Positions 37,071-46,407 of a stretch of DNA of 64,000 bases are shown piece by piece; within the stretch, counting starts at the first letter, position 1; every line of letters starts with the position of its first letter. The notes under the pieces are model-generated. The model was not told the origin of the DNA, ran no database searches, and saw only the letters and a list, made by a program, of their open reading frames with translations. The translations under genes and the position numbers were made by a program. The DNA comes from Clostridiales bacterium (GTDB lineage Bacteria; Bacillota; Clostridia; Peptostreptococcales; Anaerovoracaceae): the NCBI GenBank assembly GCA_022763735.1, contig JALEQY010000051.1:32286-96285 (forward strand). The letters are read 5' to 3'.

Positions 37071-38690
37071 ATGATCAGACATATCAGCATCAGAAATTTC
37101 GCTATTATCGAAAATGTCGATGTGGACTTCCACGATGGACTTAATATCATTACCGGCGAAACAGGAGCCGGCAAATCCATAGTTATAGAAGCAGTCAGTC
37201 TCGCTCTGGGCAGCAGGGCGGATACTGCTTTTGTTCGCTCTGGAGCAGATAAAGCTGTCATTCAGATGGTAGCGGATTATGATGATCAGGAATACGTGAT
37301 AACAAGAGAGATTTCTGCTTCCGGCAAAAACATCTGCCGGGTCAATGACAACATTGTCACCCTCGGAAACCTGAACAAAATATGCAGAAAGCTTGCAGAT
37401 ATTCACGGGCAGTATGATCATCAGTCGCTTCTGAATCCTGAATATCATATAAGTCTTGTGGATCTGTATCGGAAAGACAGAACACTTCCTGCTAAAGAAC
37501 AGGTCTCCGCATGCTATGAACAGTACTCCAATATCAGAAACAGACTGAAGGATATTATTTCCCAGGCAAATAAAGACAAACGGGAACAGGATTTCATGGC
37601 CTTCGAGCTACAGGAACTGGAAGCAGCAGATCTGCAGCCCGGAGAAGACGATATTCTGGAGGGCGAAATATCTCTGCTTCAGAACAGCGAAAAGATATAC
37701 GAAGACCTTGCAGGAGCATATCAGATCGCATCTGAAGACGATTATTCCATAATATCAGCACTCAAAAGAGTTTCAGATATGCTGAGCGAAACCGCATCAT
37801 ATTCTGAAACTCTTGGAGAATTAAGTGCTCGTATCAGCGAACTGTACTATGATTTTGAAGATATATGTTCTTCAATCAGGGACTGCCGTGACAGTGCCGT
37901 CTTCTCTCCAGAAGAGCTGGACAGCAAAATCGCACGCATTGAGACAATAAATAAGCTAAAAAACAAGCACGGCATGACAATAGACCAGCTTATTGAATAC
38001 AAGGATCAGCTCTCTGAGCGGCTGTCTCATATAGAAAACATGGACGCTTTCAGAGCAGAACTTGAAAATAAGCTTGCGGAATCCAGAGTGAACCTCGAAG
38101 CTGCCTGCAATACATTATCCGAAATCAGGAAAGAATCTTCAGCTGAGCTGGAGAAGAAAATAAAAAATGAGCTCTCACAGCTCAATTTCAAGGATGCTGA
38201 CTTCTCAATAAATTTCAGCAGATCAGACACTTTCACTGCAGATGGGACCGATATTGTCGAGTTTCTTATCAGCACTAACCGCGGCGAACCTATGAAGCCT
38301 CTGAGCAGAATAGCCTCAGGTGGTGAAATGTCCAGAATCATGCTGGCCTTCAAGAAAATAATAGGTGATTACGATGAGATTCCAACAATGATTTTTGATG
38401 AAATAGACAGTGGAATCAGCGGAATAGCCGCCAGTGTTGTAGGCCGCAAATTGTGTGAAATTGCGCAGAAGCATCAGATTATCTGCATCACGCACCTGCC
38501 TCAGATCGCAGCTTTTGGCAGATATAATTATAAAATCGCAAAAAGTTCAGATGACACTATGACATACACTACCGTCACACAGCTTTCCGACGAAGAAAAA
38601 GTCACTGAAATAGCGCGACTTCTGGGTGGCGCTAATATAACTGACACAACATTAAAATCTGCCAGAGAACTCATTGAAGCATCTGCATAA
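37071..38690 (+). CDS. recN: DNA repair protein RecN
   Basis: The 539-residue SMC-like ATPase has Walker A GETGAGKS (about residue 30-37), a central coiled-coil region (about 140-370), the signature SGGEMSRIMLAFK and Walker B MIFDEIDSGISG, followed by QIICITHLPQIAAFG. It acts early at DNA double-strand breaks. Co-transcribed with argR 32 bases upstream. A terminator follows. Confidence 0.96.
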   Translation: MIRHISIRNFAIIENVDVDFHDGLNIITGETGAGKSIVIEAVSLALGSRADTAFVRSGADKAVIQMVADYDDQEYVITREISASGKNICRVNDNIVTLGNLNKICRKLADIHGQYDHQSLLNPEYHISLVDLYRKDRTLPAKEQVSACYEQYSNIRNRLKDIISQANKDKREQDFMAFELQELEAADLQPGEDDILEGEISLLQNSEKIYEDLAGAYQIASEDDYSIISALKRVSDMLSETASYSETLGELSARISELYYDFEDICSSIRDCRDSAVFSPEELDSKIARIETINKLKNKHGMTIDQLIEYKDQLSERLSHIENMDAFRAELENKLAESRVNLEAACNTLSEIRKESSAELEKKIKNELSQLNFKDADFSINFSRSDTFTADGTDIVEFLISTNRGEPMKPLSRIASGGEMSRIMLAFKKIIGDYDEIPTMIFDEIDSGISGIAASVVGRKLCEIAQKHQIICITHLPQIAAFGRYNYKIAKSSDDTMTYTTVTQLSDEEKVTEIARLLGGANITDTTLKSARELIEASA

Positions 38691-38697
38691 ATATCAG

Positions 38698-38736
38698 AAT
38701 CGGGAATCTGCAAACTGCATATTCCCGATTTCTTTA
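38698..38736 (+). terminator. Intrinsic terminator of argR-recN
   Basis: AATCGGGAAT pairs with ATTCCCGATT around a 13-base loop and runs into TCTTTATT. Confidence 0.85.
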
Positions 38737-38779
38737 TTATGTTACATAAACTATATTCTCAGCAATGCTCTCTGCTTTA

Positions 38780-39502
38780 TTATTTCATCAGCATCCTGCA
38801 GGCCTGATAATAATCATCAATGATATAATCTGCCAGACTGTTGATCTGATCGCGTTCATCATCTGAATATCTGTCATGAATTACAGCAACTTCTGCCCCT
38901 GAAGCTTTTGCTGCTTCAGTACCTATTAGAGAATCTTCAAAAATAAGGCACTCCTCCGCATCAAGTCCAAGTACATCCATCACCTTAAGATAAACCTCAG
39001 GATCAGGTTTCATGTTCTCGACATCTTCTCTTGTATAGACAATTTCAAAGGTATCATCAATAGAAGCCTTTGCCATGATGCTGCAGTTCTTTTTTCTGTA
39101 AACCTCCATATTGCTCTGTTTAGTTGTAGATGCTATTACAAGTATAAACCCTCTGCGTTTCAGCTCCTTCAGGAAAACCTCTGCACCCGGTTTGTAATCT
39201 ATGCTGTCTGCAAGCATACTCTGAGCCAGTTCATATCTGGCGCTTATCGCCTCCTCAGCAGATCCCTCAAAATCATACCTTCTCTTTAATTCAATATAAT
39301 ATTCTCTGTAGGGATCTATGGCACTTCTATGTATGCGAAGGATCTCATCTCTCTGCTGCTGTATTTCCTTTTCTGTCAGTTTATCCGCGCCATTTCTTCC
39401 ATACCGGCAGAGAATCCTTCTGTCTACTTCATTCCATATGCCGACGGAATCGATCAGAGTTCCATCCATATCAAAAATAACCGCTCTTTTCCCTTGAAAC
39501 AT
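38780..39502 (-). CDS. HAD superfamily hydrolase (beta-phosphoglucomutase-like)
   Basis: The 240-residue protein has the HAD motifs: motif I FDMDGTLIDS (nucleophile D11 and D13), motif II IASTTKQ (T in the place of S), the lysine of motif III (KPDPEVYL), and motif IV in FEDSLIGTEAAKASG. The helical cap domain places it with PGM- or phosphatase-like HADs. The substrate is unclear. It lies 9 bases after aroK and may be co-transcribed. Confidence 0.88.
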   Translation of the reverse strand: MFQGKRAVIFDMDGTLIDSVGIWNEVDRRILCRYGRNGADKLTEKEIQQQRDEILRIHRSAIDPYREYYIELKRRYDFEGSAEEAISARYELAQSMLADSIDYKPGAEVFLKELKRRGFILVIASTTKQSNMEVYRKKNCSIMAKASIDDTFEIVYTREDVENMKPDPEVYLKVMDVLGLDAEECLIFEDSLIGTEAAKASGAEVAVIHDRYSDDERDQINSLADYIIDDYYQACRMLMK

Positions 39503-39511
39503 ATCAGCCTC

Positions 39512-40021
39512 TCAATATCCTAATTCTTTAATAATCTTTTCAACAGTATCCTCCATCGTGCATCTGTTGTCCGATTCTACCGTTATATCCGCATATTTTT
39601 CATAAAGAGGCACCCTTATATCATACAGATCATCCAGCGTCTGCCCCTTTCCCATCGCAACTCCTCTGGTTCTTATGTTACTGAGACGAGCTTTCACAGT
39701 TTTCAGGGAAACCTGTATATATACTGTCACACCATTTTCCTTGAGATGTTTCATTGCAGCATCGTAGTATACAGCACTGCCTCCTGTGGCAATAACAGCA
39801 TTATCCAGTTCTACAGAACCCAGCACCTTTTCTTCGATTTTTTTGAAAGCTTCAATGCCATCTTCGTTTATAATCTCCTGAAGACCTTTGCCGGCCTCCT
39901 CCTGGATAAGCAGATCAGTATCTACGAATTTCATTTTAAGTGCTTTGGCCAGAACTACACCGGTCACACTTTTGCCGCAGGACGGCATTCCTATCAGTAC
40001 TATATTTTTTCTTACGTCCAA
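39512..40021 (-). CDS. aroK: Shikimate kinase
   Basis: The 169-residue P-loop kinase has Walker A GMPSCGKS, the substrate-binding DTDLLI (D36 and neighbours), a second conserved ATGGS motif and a lid region (RGVAMGKGQTLDDLY). It phosphorylates shikimate on the way to chorismate. No other aro genes are in the window. The variant P-loop has Ser-Cys in place of the more usual Gly-X-Gly. Confidence 0.85.
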   Translation of the reverse strand: MDVRKNIVLIGMPSCGKSVTGVVLAKALKMKFVDTDLLIQEEAGKGLQEIINEDGIEAFKKIEEKVLGSVELDNAVIATGGSAVYYDAAMKHLKENGVTVYIQVSLKTVKARLSNIRTRGVAMGKGQTLDDLYDIRVPLYEKYADITVESDNRCTMEDTVEKIIKELGY

Positions 40022-40042
40022 CTTATTTTTCCTTTCGCATTA

Positions 40043-40510
40043 TTAAACACTTTCTGCTGTATCCAGCAGTGCCTTAACTTCATCAAGCTGTTTTTCAGAA
40101 AACACTTTCACACCGGCCTTCCTTAGAAGCTCCACTGCAAGGCCCTCACCTTCGATCAGTTTTCCCGAGAAGGAACCGTCATAAATCCTGCTGCTGCCGC
40201 AGGATGGACTTTTCTCTTTCATCACTGCACAGATGACCTTTTCTTCAGATGCCAGTCGCACAGCTTCTTCTGCACCTTTAAGATATTCTGCTGTCACATC
40301 TCTGCCATTTCTCGCAATTATTCTGCTTCCCTGCCTCTGGGCATCACTCCTGGGAACAGGAAGTCCACCGAAGATCTCCGGGCACACGGGAACCAGTCTG
40401 CCTTCTTCCTTCCATTTTGTAAAAATTACACTGGTCTCTTCCTTTGATTTACCATCGTATCTTACGGGTTCTCCTCCGTACAGGCACATGCTCACTAGTA
40501 TTTTTCTCAT
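40043..40510 (-). CDS. DUF523 family protein (YbbK-like)
   Basis: About 155 residues from the ATG at 40508-40510, chosen because GAGGAG lies upstream. The open frame extends further upstream but lies across the ispH terminator, so earlier starts are unlikely. Family signatures are CLYGGEPVRYDG, VPVCPEIFGGLPVPR and MKEKSPSCGSSRIYDG, including three conserved cysteines. Function is unknown. It lies just downstream of the ispH-S1 terminator and 21 bases upstream of aroK. Confidence 0.87.
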   Translation of the reverse strand: MRKILVSMCLYGGEPVRYDGKSKEETSVIFTKWKEEGRLVPVCPEIFGGLPVPRSDAQRQGSRIIARNGRDVTAEYLKGAEEAVRLASEEKVICAVMKEKSPSCGSSRIYDGSFSGKLIEGEGLAVELLRKAGVKVFSEKQLDEVKALLDTAESV

Positions 40511-40551
40511 ATCTGCTCCTCTGTTATTTCGTATGCAAAGTCCTGTCCGAT

Positions 40552-40586
40552 AAAAAAATAAGAGATGGTCAGACCATCTCTTATTA
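40552..40586 (-). terminator. Intrinsic terminator of ispH-S1
   Basis: On the minus strand AATAAGAGATGGT pairs exactly with ACCATCTCTTATT around a 3-base loop, followed by TTTTT. Confidence 0.92.
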
Positions 40587-40610
40587 TATTTCTTTATTAA
40601 TAGGAACATC

Positions 40611-42578
40611 CTAAGCTTCTTCTGTTTCTGCAGGTTCTTCAGCAGGAACTTCAGCTTCTGCCGGTTCCTCAGCCGGAGCTTCAATTGTTTCTCTGATGCT
40701 GAGGCTGATTCTCTTTCTCTCTTTGTCGATCTCAAGGATCTTAGCAGTTACAATCTGGCCAACTTCCAGTTCATCGTTGATATTTCCAACTCTCTTATGA
40801 GCAACTTCAGAAATATGTACGAGTCCGTCAAGTCCCGGCTCCAGTTCAACGAAAGCACCGTATTCTTTAATCTGAACAACCTTGCCTTCGATAACCTGTC
40901 CAACCTGATAATTGTCATCGATAACGCTCCAAGGTTCAGGCTGATTCTGCTTGAGACCTAATGAAATCTTGCCCTTTTCTCTGTTCATTGACAGAACCTT
41001 GACATTGATTTTCTGTCCGATTGAAAGAACTTCCTGAGGGTGCTTGAGCTTACCCCATGAAATTTCTGAAATGTGAAGGAGTCCATCAATGCCGCCGATA
41101 TCTACGAAAGCACCGTAATCAGTGAATCTCATTACTGTACCCTCTACAACATCATCCACATTGAGGTTTTCCCAGATCTCAGCTATAAGCTTTTCTTTTT
41201 CTTCGTTCAGGAACAGTTTGTGTGAGAACACAGCTCTGTTTCTTCTCTGGTCTACTCTGGAAACTCTGACTTCCATAGTCTGTCCAACAAATTCTTCAGC
41301 ATTCTCAACATAATGATCTGAAAGCTGTGAAAGCGGGATGAAGCCTGATACTTCCTTATATTCAGCAATAACTCCACCATTAACAGGTCTGGTTACTTTG
41401 ACTTCAAGAACTGTTTTATCTTCAAGCGCCTTAACGATTTCATCCCAGTTAGCGCTGATTTCTAACTTTTTCTTTGAAAGTAAAATGCCGCCATCTCCAT
41501 CATCTGTTTTGATAACCTTTGCCTGGATCTCATCATCAACTTTGAAGGCATCTGCTAATGTCTGACCATCTTCCAGTGTTACTTCCGCAACTGGAAGAAT
41601 TCCGTCCTTTTTGCAACCTAAGTTTACGATCACCTCTTTATCTGTAACCTGGTGCACTTTTCCTGTGACAATTTCGCCACTTCTTGGTAATCTCAGGGAC
41701 TTCTCGATCTCGTCCATAAGATCGTTCATGTTTAATTCATTGTTTTCAAGTGTTACATCACTCATTCTGGCAATAACCTCCTTAATAGTGCATTCAGGCG
41801 TCGAAGCACCTGCTGCTATTCCTATTCTATTACATTTTTGCACTTCTTTCAACGGTAAATCTTCAATATTTTCAACAAAATACGAATTTGCACAATATTT
41901 TTTTGAAATTTCATATAATTTTTTGGTATTTGAACTGTTTCTTCCACCTACAACTATCATCAGATCAGAGTTCTCAGCCAGTTTCCTGCATGACTCCTGA
42001 CGTTTTGATGTCGCACTGCATATCGTGTTATGAACTTCATACCTTTTCCCGTTCTCATCAAATGCTTTTATTACACTTTCAAGCACCGCTTCTCTTATCG
42101 TTGTCTGTGTCACAATAAAAAAGTCATCTTCCTCAACCCCAAGTGCCTCGTCATACGAGCCTACAACAACTGCAGGTTTTCTGCACCACCCGAAAATGCC
42201 CATCACTTCAGGATGCTCCCGGTCTCCGACAATCACCACCTGCTTTTCCGTTTCATACACAAGCTTGTGTATTTTGGCCACAAACGGACAAGTGGCATCT
42301 ACAAGCTTTATACCCCTTTTTTCCGCTTCAGTATAGAGATTTCTGCCTTCGCCATGTGATCTTATTATCACCTCTGAACCCGATGGCACATCTTCAAGTG
42401 AACTGATTATCCTGATTCCTCGCTTTTCCAGATCTTCAGTTACACGTTCATTATGAATGAGGGATCCCATGGAATAAATGTTTTCACTGCCTTCTTCTGC
42501 TGCTCTCTCTGCCTTTTCTATTGCCTGTTTCACTCCAAAACAGAAACCGGCATTCTCAGCCCTTATTATTTCTTTCAT
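40611..42578 (-). CDS. ispH: Fused 4-hydroxy-3-methylbut-2-enyl diphosphate reductase / S1-domain protein
   Basis: Residues 1 to about 285 are IspH, the last enzyme of the MEP isoprenoid pathway. They carry the three cluster cysteines C13 (AGFCFGV), C97 (DATCPFV) and C187 (NTICSAT). From about residue 300 four S1 RNA-binding repeats follow; the third and fourth (YGAFVDIGGIDGLLHISEIS and YGAFVELEPGLDGLVHISE) are closest to consensus. The tail is Glu/Pro/Ala-rich. This fusion is known from clostridial genomes. The S1 half may work as a ribosomal or RNA-binding S1. The gene overlaps rarA by 23 bases. Confidence 0.95.
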   Translation of the reverse strand: MKEIIRAENAGFCFGVKQAIEKAERAAEEGSENIYSMGSLIHNERVTEDLEKRGIRIISSLEDVPSGSEVIIRSHGEGRNLYTEAEKRGIKLVDATCPFVAKIHKLVYETEKQVVIVGDREHPEVMGIFGWCRKPAVVVGSYDEALGVEEDDFFIVTQTTIREAVLESVIKAFDENGKRYEVHNTICSATSKRQESCRKLAENSDLMIVVGGRNSSNTKKLYEISKKYCANSYFVENIEDLPLKEVQKCNRIGIAAGASTPECTIKEVIARMSDVTLENNELNMNDLMDEIEKSLRLPRSGEIVTGKVHQVTDKEVIVNLGCKKDGILPVAEVTLEDGQTLADAFKVDDEIQAKVIKTDDGDGGILLSKKKLEISANWDEIVKALEDKTVLEVKVTRPVNGGVIAEYKEVSGFIPLSQLSDHYVENAEEFVGQTMEVRVSRVDQRRNRAVFSHKLFLNEEKEKLIAEIWENLNVDDVVEGTVMRFTDYGAFVDIGGIDGLLHISEISWGKLKHPQEVLSIGQKINVKVLSMNREKGKISLGLKQNQPEPWSVIDDNYQVGQVIEGKVVQIKEYGAFVELEPGLDGLVHISEVAHKRVGNINDELEVGQIVTAKILEIDKERKRISLSIRETIEAPAEEPAEAEVPAEEPAETEEA

Positions 42579-43848
42579 CTATTTTTTTCAACTCCTCAAG
42601 ATACTTTCTGAATGCAGCTTCGCTGCCGTTTGACGTAGGTTCATAATACCTGACACCTTCTCTGTACAGGTTGTCTGGCAGATACTGCTGCGTCACATAT
42701 CCGCCAAAAGCATGGGGATACAGATAATCCTTACCTCTTCCCAGCTTCGATGCTCCGCTGTAATGCGAGTCCATGAGATGCAAAGGGACATCATCGATTT
42801 TACGTTGTTTCAGATCCGCCTCAGCTTTCTGAAGTGCCATATATGCCGAATTTGATTTAGGACAGGAAGCCAGCAGTATTACAGCATGTGCCAGATTTAT
42901 CTTTGCTTCAGGCAATCCCGTCATCTGAGCAGCCTGCACGCATGCTGCAACTATTGATATAGCACTCGGATATGCCATTCCTATATCTTCACTTGCCATA
43001 ACCATAAGTCTTCTGCCTATCATGACAATATCTGCTCCGCCTTCAAGAAGCCGCGCCAGATAATGGATTGCCGCATCGGGATCACTGCCTCTCACAGATT
43101 TCTGCAAAGCAGACAGAAGATTGTATTTATCTTCCTGTTTATCATAAAACGTAGTCTGCTGCTGCATAGCTTCTCCAACAATAGCTTTATCCAGCACTCT
43201 GCCATCAGAGAGGTTGTCCACTATAAATCCCAGTGTATCCAGAGCCACTCTGCAGTCCCCATTGCTCATATCGGCCAGGATACGCAGGGCCTCCTCATCG
43301 TATTTCACATTCAGACCTCCGAAGCCCTTTTCTTTATCGTCCAGAGTCCTTTTAAGAATACACGTAAGTTCATCGGTCGTCAGCCTCCGGAATTCATATA
43401 TATTTCTGACTCTGCTTATGACAGCATTGTTGATAGAGAAATACGGATTCTCGGTGGTGCTCCCGATAAATTTGATTGTCCCTTCTTCCAGAGCCTTGAG
43501 CAGCGAGTCCTGCTGAAGCTTGTTCCATCTGTGCACCTCATCCACATACAGGAAAGTGGTTTCCTGCTGAAGACCGTAAAATCTCACAGATGCATTTTCC
43601 AGAATGGTTTTTAATTCTTTTGTTCCTGTTGTCGATGCATTGATTTCCACAAAACTGCTGTCGATTTCGGCGGCTATTATTCTCGCCAGTGTTGTCTTGC
43701 CTGTCCCTGAAGGACCATAGAAAACAGCAGAATCGAAGGTTTTGTTCTTTATTGAATTGTAAAACAGTGATCCTTCAAACATGAAATGTGTCTGACCCAC
43801 AAAATCTTTCAGCTTTGAAGGTCTCATTTTTGTAGATAATGGTATCAT
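42556..43848 (-). CDS. rarA: Replication-associated recombination protein A (RarA/MgsA AAA+ ATPase)
   Basis: The 430-residue protein has Walker A GPSGTGKTTLARIIA, Walker B YVDEVHRWN, a sensor region in IGSTTENPYFSIN and arginine finger region SRVRNIYEFR. The C-terminal DUF2013/RarA tetramerisation region (YSGASKLGRGKDYLYPHAFGGYVTQQYLPD) is intact. It works at stalled forks together with RecA and SSB. Overlaps ispH by 23 bases. Confidence 0.95.
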   Translation of the reverse strand: MIPLSTKMRPSKLKDFVGQTHFMFEGSLFYNSIKNKTFDSAVFYGPSGTGKTTLARIIAAEIDSSFVEINASTTGTKELKTILENASVRFYGLQQETTFLYVDEVHRWNKLQQDSLLKALEEGTIKFIGSTTENPYFSINNAVISRVRNIYEFRRLTTDELTCILKRTLDDKEKGFGGLNVKYDEEALRILADMSNGDCRVALDTLGFIVDNLSDGRVLDKAIVGEAMQQQTTFYDKQEDKYNLLSALQKSVRGSDPDAAIHYLARLLEGGADIVMIGRRLMVMASEDIGMAYPSAISIVAACVQAAQMTGLPEAKINLAHAVILLASCPKSNSAYMALQKAEADLKQRKIDDVPLHLMDSHYSGASKLGRGKDYLYPHAFGGYVTQQYLPDNLYREGVRYYEPTSNGSEAAFRKYLEELKKIDERNNKG

Positions 43849-43871
43849 GAACTGCCACCCTTAACCCCGGA

Positions 43872-44375
43872 TCATTTATATACAGCTGTCACAAAAGCAT
43901 CAATGTTTTCAGGCAGCTCTGCCAGAGCTTTCTTTGCTTTTTCTTTATCGCTGTATATCTCACCGGTAATTTTGTACATTTTATTATATTCTATTATCTG
44001 AAGACCCTGTATATCAATATTGGCTTTTACAGCTTCTGCTGCGGCACGACTTGAATAGCATCCGAACTGAACTGCATATCCCGCTGCTCCTTCTGTATCT
44101 TTGATCTCAGCCTCATCCTCAATAAGTCCATCTGGTTCTGATTTGCCGGCATCTCTATTTCCGATACTGTCACCCTTCTTTTCCAACGTCTGTGTTTCTT
44201 CTTTCTGCGGTATATAATTCACCACAGGTTCAACCACATATTTTGCTGTAGCATACCCGCATCCGACAGAAATACACAATATCATGACGACAAGCTTGAA
44301 TGATGTCCCTGCGTTCCTGTGCCGCGACATTCCATTTCGCCTTCTGTACGCTGCCGTTCTTCTCTTTTTATACAT
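43872..44375 (-). CDS. Membrane-anchored SPOR-domain protein
   Basis: The 167-residue protein has a basic cytoplasmic N-terminus, one transmembrane segment (about 27-46), a charged linker, and a C-terminal SPOR-like domain (about 95-167) with AGYAVQFGCYSSRAAAEAVKANI and a VTAVYK end. SPOR domains bind glycan strands stripped of stem peptides at septa, so a role in division or in sporulation-related cell-wall work is likely. It sits upstream of rarA, with 23 bases between them. Confidence 0.8.
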   Translation of the reverse strand: MYKKRRTAAYRRRNGMSRHRNAGTSFKLVVMILCISVGCGYATAKYVVEPVVNYIPQKEETQTLEKKGDSIGNRDAGKSEPDGLIEDEAEIKDTEGAAGYAVQFGCYSSRAAAEAVKANIDIQGLQIIEYNKMYKITGEIYSDKEKAKKALAELPENIDAFVTAVYK

Positions 44376-44545
44376 ATCTGCCTCTCTTCCTGTAAACTGA
44401 AACCAGCTTACATTTATACGTTCTGTACATACTTAATTCTATTAAGGCAATATATGTTTTATGACTTCAACAGACATGCTTAATGGGTCTTCATACATTG
44501 TATATCCTACATTATATGCGAATATTTTACAACATTTCTTCAAAT

Positions 44546-44599
44546 AAAAACGGACCGGAAACCTGAATGCGTTAAATGCTGCATATCCGGTTCCGGTCC
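44546..44599 (-). terminator. Intrinsic terminator of the glycine-riboswitch operon
   Basis: On the minus strand GGACCGGAA pairs with TTCCGGTCC around a long loop and runs into GTTTTTATTT, just after the APC permease stop. Confidence 0.8.
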
Positions 44600-44611
44600 T
44601 TTCTCATTCAG

Positions 44612-46336
44612 TTAATCATCGAAAAAGCTTTCACGCTTTTCTTCATTCAGATATTTATCAAGCAAAGCATCTATATCCGGTCTGACTTCCGGTGCCGGTC
44701 TGTCTTTTTTCCATCCTATTGCCACAACTATGATACCGACTGCCAGTGCTGCAAGCCCTGCCCATTTCAGAATATCAAGCACTTGAGGTATTATATCTCC
44801 CATCATATCATAATCATCAGTGCCCCATTCTCCATAATCGATTTCATACCATCTGAGCCAGAACTGTCCGAGGAATCCAAATGCTCCGGCTATAATAAGA
44901 TATGCCCCGATCCTGACAGTATCTCCTACAGCAAGCCTTGTTCTGGTATTAAGAGGATAGTGCTCCGGATCATTTTTCGATAAACCTCCATATACGGCTT
45001 TCACTATCACGTATGCTACAGGTCCTGATGCTGTTGCAAGCAGCCCCATTACGAAATAATCTGTACCGTTTATCAGCAGTGCAATAACTGCTATAGCAAT
45101 AGGGAATCCACAGTAGAAAATCAGTCCGGCTCTGCCGCCTGGCATTATAAACAGATCTCTCTTCCTGCGCTCTTCAACCGGAAGCTTTTTTCGCAGTTTT
45201 ATGACTGCAAGCGGCAGTATAATATAAAGTGCCAGCATGAACACAACTTCCATGCTTACAAGGGTTGTGAAGTCTTTCTGTGCCAGTATCAGCGTAACTA
45301 TGGCAAGTGAAATGATACCTACATAAGGCACTCCTCTTTTTTTACTTACCTTTACCAGGAACTTAGGACAAAGATTGTCATCTGCAAGTACGAAAAATCC
45401 TCTTGAACCTGATGCCAGATATGTATTGAATATCGCACACTGAGATACAATGGCAACTACGAGAAAAATATATCCCCACGCCGGTCCAAGATTTGCGGTA
45501 AGCACAGTAGCGTATCCTACTGTCTCGCCTGTGAACCCGCCATCAGTTGACCAGTTTTCCCATGTTCCTGCCGGCAGTGAAGCAAGTCCCCCGAGAGTAG
45601 GCAGCACATATGTCAGAGCAACCAGAGGCATTGCAATAAGCAGACCCTTTGGAATCACCTGAGGATTCTTGACTTCTCCGGCCATGTTTGAAATGCATTC
45701 ATAACCACAGTACATCCATACGCATATGCATATTCCTCCTCCGACTCCGTCAATAAGGCTATATCCTTCCGGCATTATCGGGTCCATAGGGTTGGTATTC
45801 CAGTTGAGGAATCCTACCAGTGCCACCAGAGCGAAGGCCAGTACAATCAGTATGGACAGTATCGTGCTTACTTTTCCTACTTCTTTCAGGCCAAGCAGGT
45901 TGATAATTGTAAAAATCAGTATCATTCCGATTTTAAGCACATGTATTGCCACCTCTGACATAGGGATCATCTGACTTACATAGCCAGCCACCAGAGCAAC
46001 ATACACGCCATTAGTGATATATGTGGAGACAGTTCCCCACCATCCTGCCTGGAACCCCCAGAACTCGCCGAAGGCCTCTTTGACCCATACATAGACACCG
46101 CCTTCAGAAGGCAGCACAGACCCGCATTCCGCCACCATATTGCTTATCGGGTATGCCCATATTATCGGGAAAATGATAAGCAGTATCAATGTCATTCCCG
46201 GACCGGCCTCCGGGATCATTTCTTCGATTCCGAAAGCTCCTGCAGCTACCAGGCAATAAAGCATAAACACAATTCCTGATACTTTAATATCATGCTTTTT
46301 AAGTCCCGCTACACCCTGAACCTGTTGCTGAGCCAT
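44612..46336 (-). CDS. APC superfamily amino acid permease
   Basis: The 574-residue protein has 12 or more hydrophobic segments. The APC consensus is visible in the first segment (GAFGIEEMIPEAGPG), in SEGGVYVWVKEAFGEFWGF, and in the CVWMYCGYECISNMAGEVKNPQ motif of the sixth helix. A C-terminal hydrophilic region follows an additional membrane helix pair. It imports or exchanges an amino acid. It is the second gene after the saccharopine-dehydrogenase-like enzyme, and both are downstream of a glycine riboswitch. That suggests glycine or a glycine-derived amine or amino acid as substrate (inference). Confidence 0.9.
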   Translation of the reverse strand: MAQQQVQGVAGLKKHDIKVSGIVFMLYCLVAAGAFGIEEMIPEAGPGMTLILLIIFPIIWAYPISNMVAECGSVLPSEGGVYVWVKEAFGEFWGFQAGWWGTVSTYITNGVYVALVAGYVSQMIPMSEVAIHVLKIGMILIFTIINLLGLKEVGKVSTILSILIVLAFALVALVGFLNWNTNPMDPIMPEGYSLIDGVGGGICICVWMYCGYECISNMAGEVKNPQVIPKGLLIAMPLVALTYVLPTLGGLASLPAGTWENWSTDGGFTGETVGYATVLTANLGPAWGYIFLVVAIVSQCAIFNTYLASGSRGFFVLADDNLCPKFLVKVSKKRGVPYVGIISLAIVTLILAQKDFTTLVSMEVVFMLALYIILPLAVIKLRKKLPVEERRKRDLFIMPGGRAGLIFYCGFPIAIAVIALLINGTDYFVMGLLATASGPVAYVIVKAVYGGLSKNDPEHYPLNTRTRLAVGDTVRIGAYLIIAGAFGFLGQFWLRWYEIDYGEWGTDDYDMMGDIIPQVLDILKWAGLAALAVGIIVVAIGWKKDRPAPEVRPDIDALLDKYLNEEKRESFFDD

Positions 46337-46360
46337 AACTTCACCTCCCTGATAAAATAC

Positions 46361-46383
46361 TATGGGGCCGGACAGGCCCCATA
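46361..46383 (-). terminator. Intergenic hairpin between the saccharopine-dehydrogenase-like gene and the permease gene
   Basis: TATGGGGCC and GGCCCCATA form a perfect 9-bp stem with a 5-base loop. The following GTATTTTATC is only partly T-rich, so this may lower permease expression by partial termination or may mark an mRNA processing end. Confidence 0.6.
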
Positions 46384-46407
46384 GCTGATTAACCTTGCTT
46401 ATTATTT

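Noticed and set aside
40511-40735. A 75-codon N-terminal extension of the DUF523 protein
   Set aside because: It crosses the strong ispH-S1 terminator and overlaps the ispH-S1 coding end; its composition is Lys/Arg-rich and not family-like.
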